A stretch of DNA of 64,000 nucleotides from Simmondsia chinensis (lineage: Eukaryota > Streptophyta > Magnoliopsida > Caryophyllales > Simmondsiaceae): contig JAGTTD010000008.1 in the NCBI GenBank assembly GCA_018398585.1, positions 28,635,208 to 28,699,207 of the forward strand, given 5' to 3'. The notes beneath the pieces are model-generated. The model saw nothing but the letters and a program-made list of their open reading frames with translations. It was not told the DNA's origin and did not search any database. Both the position numbers and the translations under genes were made by a program. Positions 61,191-64,000 of this stretch are shown here, one piece after another (the stretch's first letter is position 1; each line of letters opens with the position of its first letter).

Positions 61191-62039
61191 CGTGCAAAGG
61201 TTGTTATTAACCATTAAAACTCATCCTACACTGTTTATGATTGGTTATACACTACTAAGTACCTAAAACACAATTGTAGAACTTGATTTTTCACCCATAT
61301 AACTCATCATAAACAGCGTATTAATGGTGTGACACCAATAATTTTCAACAAACTTAAAAATACATGCACAGCCCGTGATTTTACCATACATAAAACTCGT
61401 CATACACTGTGTATGATACGTAGAACTTGACACACATTAAAACCCTGCATACAATTTGTATGACAAACTGAACATATATAATTGCTGGAACTACATACAG
61501 TTGTCCCTCTGCATATATTGTCTGTAAAGTGCATCCACTGCATGCATACAAAGTTCAAGATCCTTATCATGCAGATGAACTTCACACCATTACAACTCAT
61601 CATACACCGTACACCATGTGTGATTGATAATACACCACTAATTGCTTGGTAAACCGTTGATGAAACATGATCCGTAGAAGTGCCACCTCTCTTTGTGTCA
61701 AAACTGTCACTGGCCCACCACCGCCACTGCTAGAGCCACTTACATTAGGAATTTAAACGGGTCGAGATATTGAGGAACCGTATACGCTTGGCTTCCTGTC
61801 CATCTCATCCCTTTATAGGGGGAGAACCGTGGGAGAGGGGTATGATAAAGTAGGTGGTAGTTGAGGTTATTAAATGTCTTGCTTGATAGTCCATTATGAC
61901 CCCTGAACATTCAATGTTCAACCACCAACCACCCCAACCGGTCAGCCTCATCCATATAAATAAACAAGGGCATTTATATTGCTTGGTACACAATTTCATT
62001 GATAGTTGTGGCAATTATAGTGTAATAAATAAATTTACA
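61191..62039. other. Non-coding, scattered units of the same repeat family
   Basis: 'tcatacactgtgtatgatac' at about 61399 and related words at 61230, 61300 and 61600. No gene. Confidence 0.55.
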
Positions 62040-63475
62040 GTTTGTTTCAATTACTTAGTGGTGTATTACTTACCATACATAATGTATGATAAGTATTAAT
62101 GGTGTGAAATCAACTTGTACAAGTGTGTTTCAACTACTTAGTAGTGTATTGCTTACCATACATAGTGTATGATGAGTCTTAATGGTGTGAAATTAACTTG
62201 TATAAGTGTGTTTCAACTACTTAGTGGTGTATGACTTACCATACTTAGTGTATGACAAGTATTAATGGTGTGAAATCAACTTGTACAAGTGTGTTTCAAC
62301 TACTTAGTAGTGTATGACTTACCATACATAGTGTATGATAAGTCTTAATGGTGTGAAATCAACTTGTACAAGTGTGTTTCAACTACTTAGTGGTGTATGA
62401 CTTACCATACTTAGTGTATGACAAGTATTAATGGTGTGAAATCAACTTGTACAAGTGTGTTTCAACTACTTAGTAGTGTATTACTTACCATACATAGTGT
62501 ATGATGAGTTTTAATGGTGTGAAATCAACTTCTACAAGTTTGTTTCAACTACTTAGTGGTGTATGACTTACCATACTCAGTGTATGACCAGTATTAATGG
62601 TGTGAAATCAACTTGTATAGGTGTGTTTCAACTACTTAGTGGTATATTACTTACCATACATAGTGTATGACCAGTATTAATGGTATGAAATCAACTTGTA
62701 CAAGTGTGTTTCAACTACATAGTGGTGTATTACTTACCATACATAGTGTATGATGAGTATTAATGGTGTGAAATCAACTTATACAAGTGTGTTTCAACTA
62801 CTTAGTGGTGTATTACCTACCATACATAGTGTATGATGAGTATTAATGGTGTGAAATCAACTTGTACAAGTGTATTTCAACTACTTAGTAGTGTATTACC
62901 TACCATACATAGTGTATGATGAGTTTTAGTGGTGTGAAATCAACTTCTACAAGTGTGTTTCAACTACTTAGTGGTGTATGACTTACCATACTTAGTGTAT
63001 GACCAGTATTAATGGTGTAAAATCAACTTGTACAACTGTGTTTCAACTACTTAGTGGTGTGTTACTTACCATACATAGTGTATGATGAGTATTAATGGTG
63101 TGAAATCAACTTGTACAAGTGTGTTTCAACTACTTAGTGGTGTATTACTTACCATACATAGTGTATGATGAGTATTAATGGTGTGAAATCAACTTGTACA
63201 AGTGTGTTTCAACTACTTAGTGGTGTATTACCTACCATACATAGTGTATGATGAGTATTAATGGTGTCAAATCAACTTGTACAAGTGTGTTTCAACTACT
63301 TAGTAGTGTATTACTTACCATACATAGTGTATGATGAGTATTAATGGTGTGAAATCAACTTCTACCAGTGTGTTTCAACTACTTAGTGGTGTATGACTTA
63401 CCATACTTAATGTATGACAAGTATTAATGCTGTGAAATCAACTTGTACAAGTGTGTTTCAACTACTTAGTGTGGT
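62040..63475. repeat. Tandem array, period 83 bp, about 17 units
   Basis: The marker 'aatggtgtgaaatcaactt' recurs every 83 bases (for example unit starts 62101, 62184, 62267). Each unit contains a palindromic 'ccatacatagtgtatgatga' type core and 'gtgtttcaactacttagtgg'. Units are far more alike than those of the 174-bp array, so it is younger or better homogenised. Alternating variants (TAGTAG/TAGTGG; ATGATGAG/ATGACAAG) suggest a 166-bp higher-order unit in places. Confidence 0.95.
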
Positions 63476-63821
63476 GACACAGACCTGTGGACACCTTTGA
63501 TGCTGATATGTGTGGCGATACACCATCCATGCATGTCGACATACATCGTAACACACTTGAAAAACACATCAACCACTTAGAACACACAATTGGGACCAAC
63601 TTCAAATCAATTCATTGACAATTTTCATTACAGGAATATACAACAGTATGAAAATATGCACAATTTTCATTACCCTATTACATACACATCACAACCTTTC
63701 GACAATTTTCAGTACACTGGATACAAAGTAAATCCTATGGTAATGTACAATGTAAATCCTATGGTAAAACGAACTTATATAGGTATTCACAAGTAAAATT
63801 TATACATTTGAAGACTGTAAG
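63476..63821. other. Spacer between the 83-bp array and the transposase end
   Basis: Contains two short 'gtaaatcctatggtaa' repeats at about 63727-63770 and 'gcatgtcgacatacatcg' near 63531. Probably the 3' UTR of the minus-strand gene (inference). Confidence 0.4.
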
Positions 63822-63998
63822 TTAATTTGGAGGAGGGACTTGAGATGGACGGCCGGAGTTGGATGAGGTGCATTCGCCACTAGGATGCAGAGCAATTGGA
63901 TTCTTGCATGTGGATCGGTTATGCCCGTGTTCCTTGCACCGAATGCACCTTTGATGAACACGCTCCTCACCGGCAGACAGAATACTCCTCTTCCGCCT
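63822..63998 (-). CDS. MuDR-type transposase, C-terminal end (partial, runs off the window)
   Basis: A minus-strand open frame entering from the right edge and ending in TAA at 63822-63824. It carries a CCHC zinc knuckle, 'CIRCKEHGHNRSTCKNP' (C-x2-C-x4-H-x4-C), preceded by a basic stretch and followed by a Ser/Pro-rich tail. This knuckle with 'GHN..TCKN' is typical of the C-terminus of MULE transposases and of their FAR1/MUSTANG-like relatives. It converges with the Ulp1-like gene across the 83-bp array. The catalytic part is outside the window, so family membership rests on the knuckle and context. Confidence 0.65.
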   Translation of the reverse strand, partial: RRKRSILSAGEERVHQRCIRCKEHGHNRSTCKNPIALHPSGECTSSNSGRPSQVPPPN

Positions 63999-64000
63999 CC

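Noticed and set aside
62040..63475. CRISPR-like array because of regular spacing
   Set aside because: Units are contiguous and homologous along their whole length with no unique spacers; plant nuclear DNA.

Overview
The window is nuclear DNA of a flowering plant with a large, repeat-rich genome, probably a eudicot; the species cannot be named from the sequence. Evidence for a plant: a R2R3-MYB gene, a CACTA transposon with TNP2-type and TNPA-type genes, Ty1-copia and Ty3-gypsy LTR elements with plant-type primer sites, plant L1-type LINEs with a CCHC ORF1, and a DUF1985/Ulp1 gene beside a MuDR-type transposase end. Nearly everything is transposon-derived. I support two host-type gene models: the MYB (43025-53073) and the Ulp1-like gene (56862-60908), and the second carries two in-frame stops.

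Layout. 1-2618: 3' end of a gypsy element with a tandem tRNA-type SINE inside and its 3' LTR, inserted in a decayed copia pol (2619-4397) that is followed by the copia 3' LTR. 6994-15089: a nearly complete but decayed CACTA element. 15090-24366: non-coding DNA with three different tandem-repeat arrays, a minus-strand gypsy-type LTR and a MITE. 24430-30168: a LINE of about 5.7 kb with target-site duplication. 30231-35502: a minus-strand copia element with perfect TSD. 35705-41098: a minus-strand gypsy-type LTR split by a chromovirus (36973-40911) that has lost its integrase. 41261-42068: a second copy of the same MITE, then a 5S rRNA-headed SINE.

43025-53073: a two-exon R2R3-MYB gene. Its only intron, 9.3 kb and at the usual R3 position, holds a second 5S-headed SINE, a 2.2 kb foldback element and an antisense 5'-truncated LINE.

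53005-64000: what looks like one large Mutator-like (MULE) assembly. It has a GGGAAA-type terminal motif overlapping the last MYB codons, a 174-bp tandem array, a multi-exon DUF1985 + Ulp1 C48 protease gene whose long introns consist of the same repeat, an 83-bp tandem array, and the C-terminal CCHC knuckle of a MuDR-type transposase on the minus strand at the right edge. All three arrays share a palindromic core of the form CATACAC-n-GTGTATG. This block and the pair of 5S-headed SINEs are the two least conventional things in the window.
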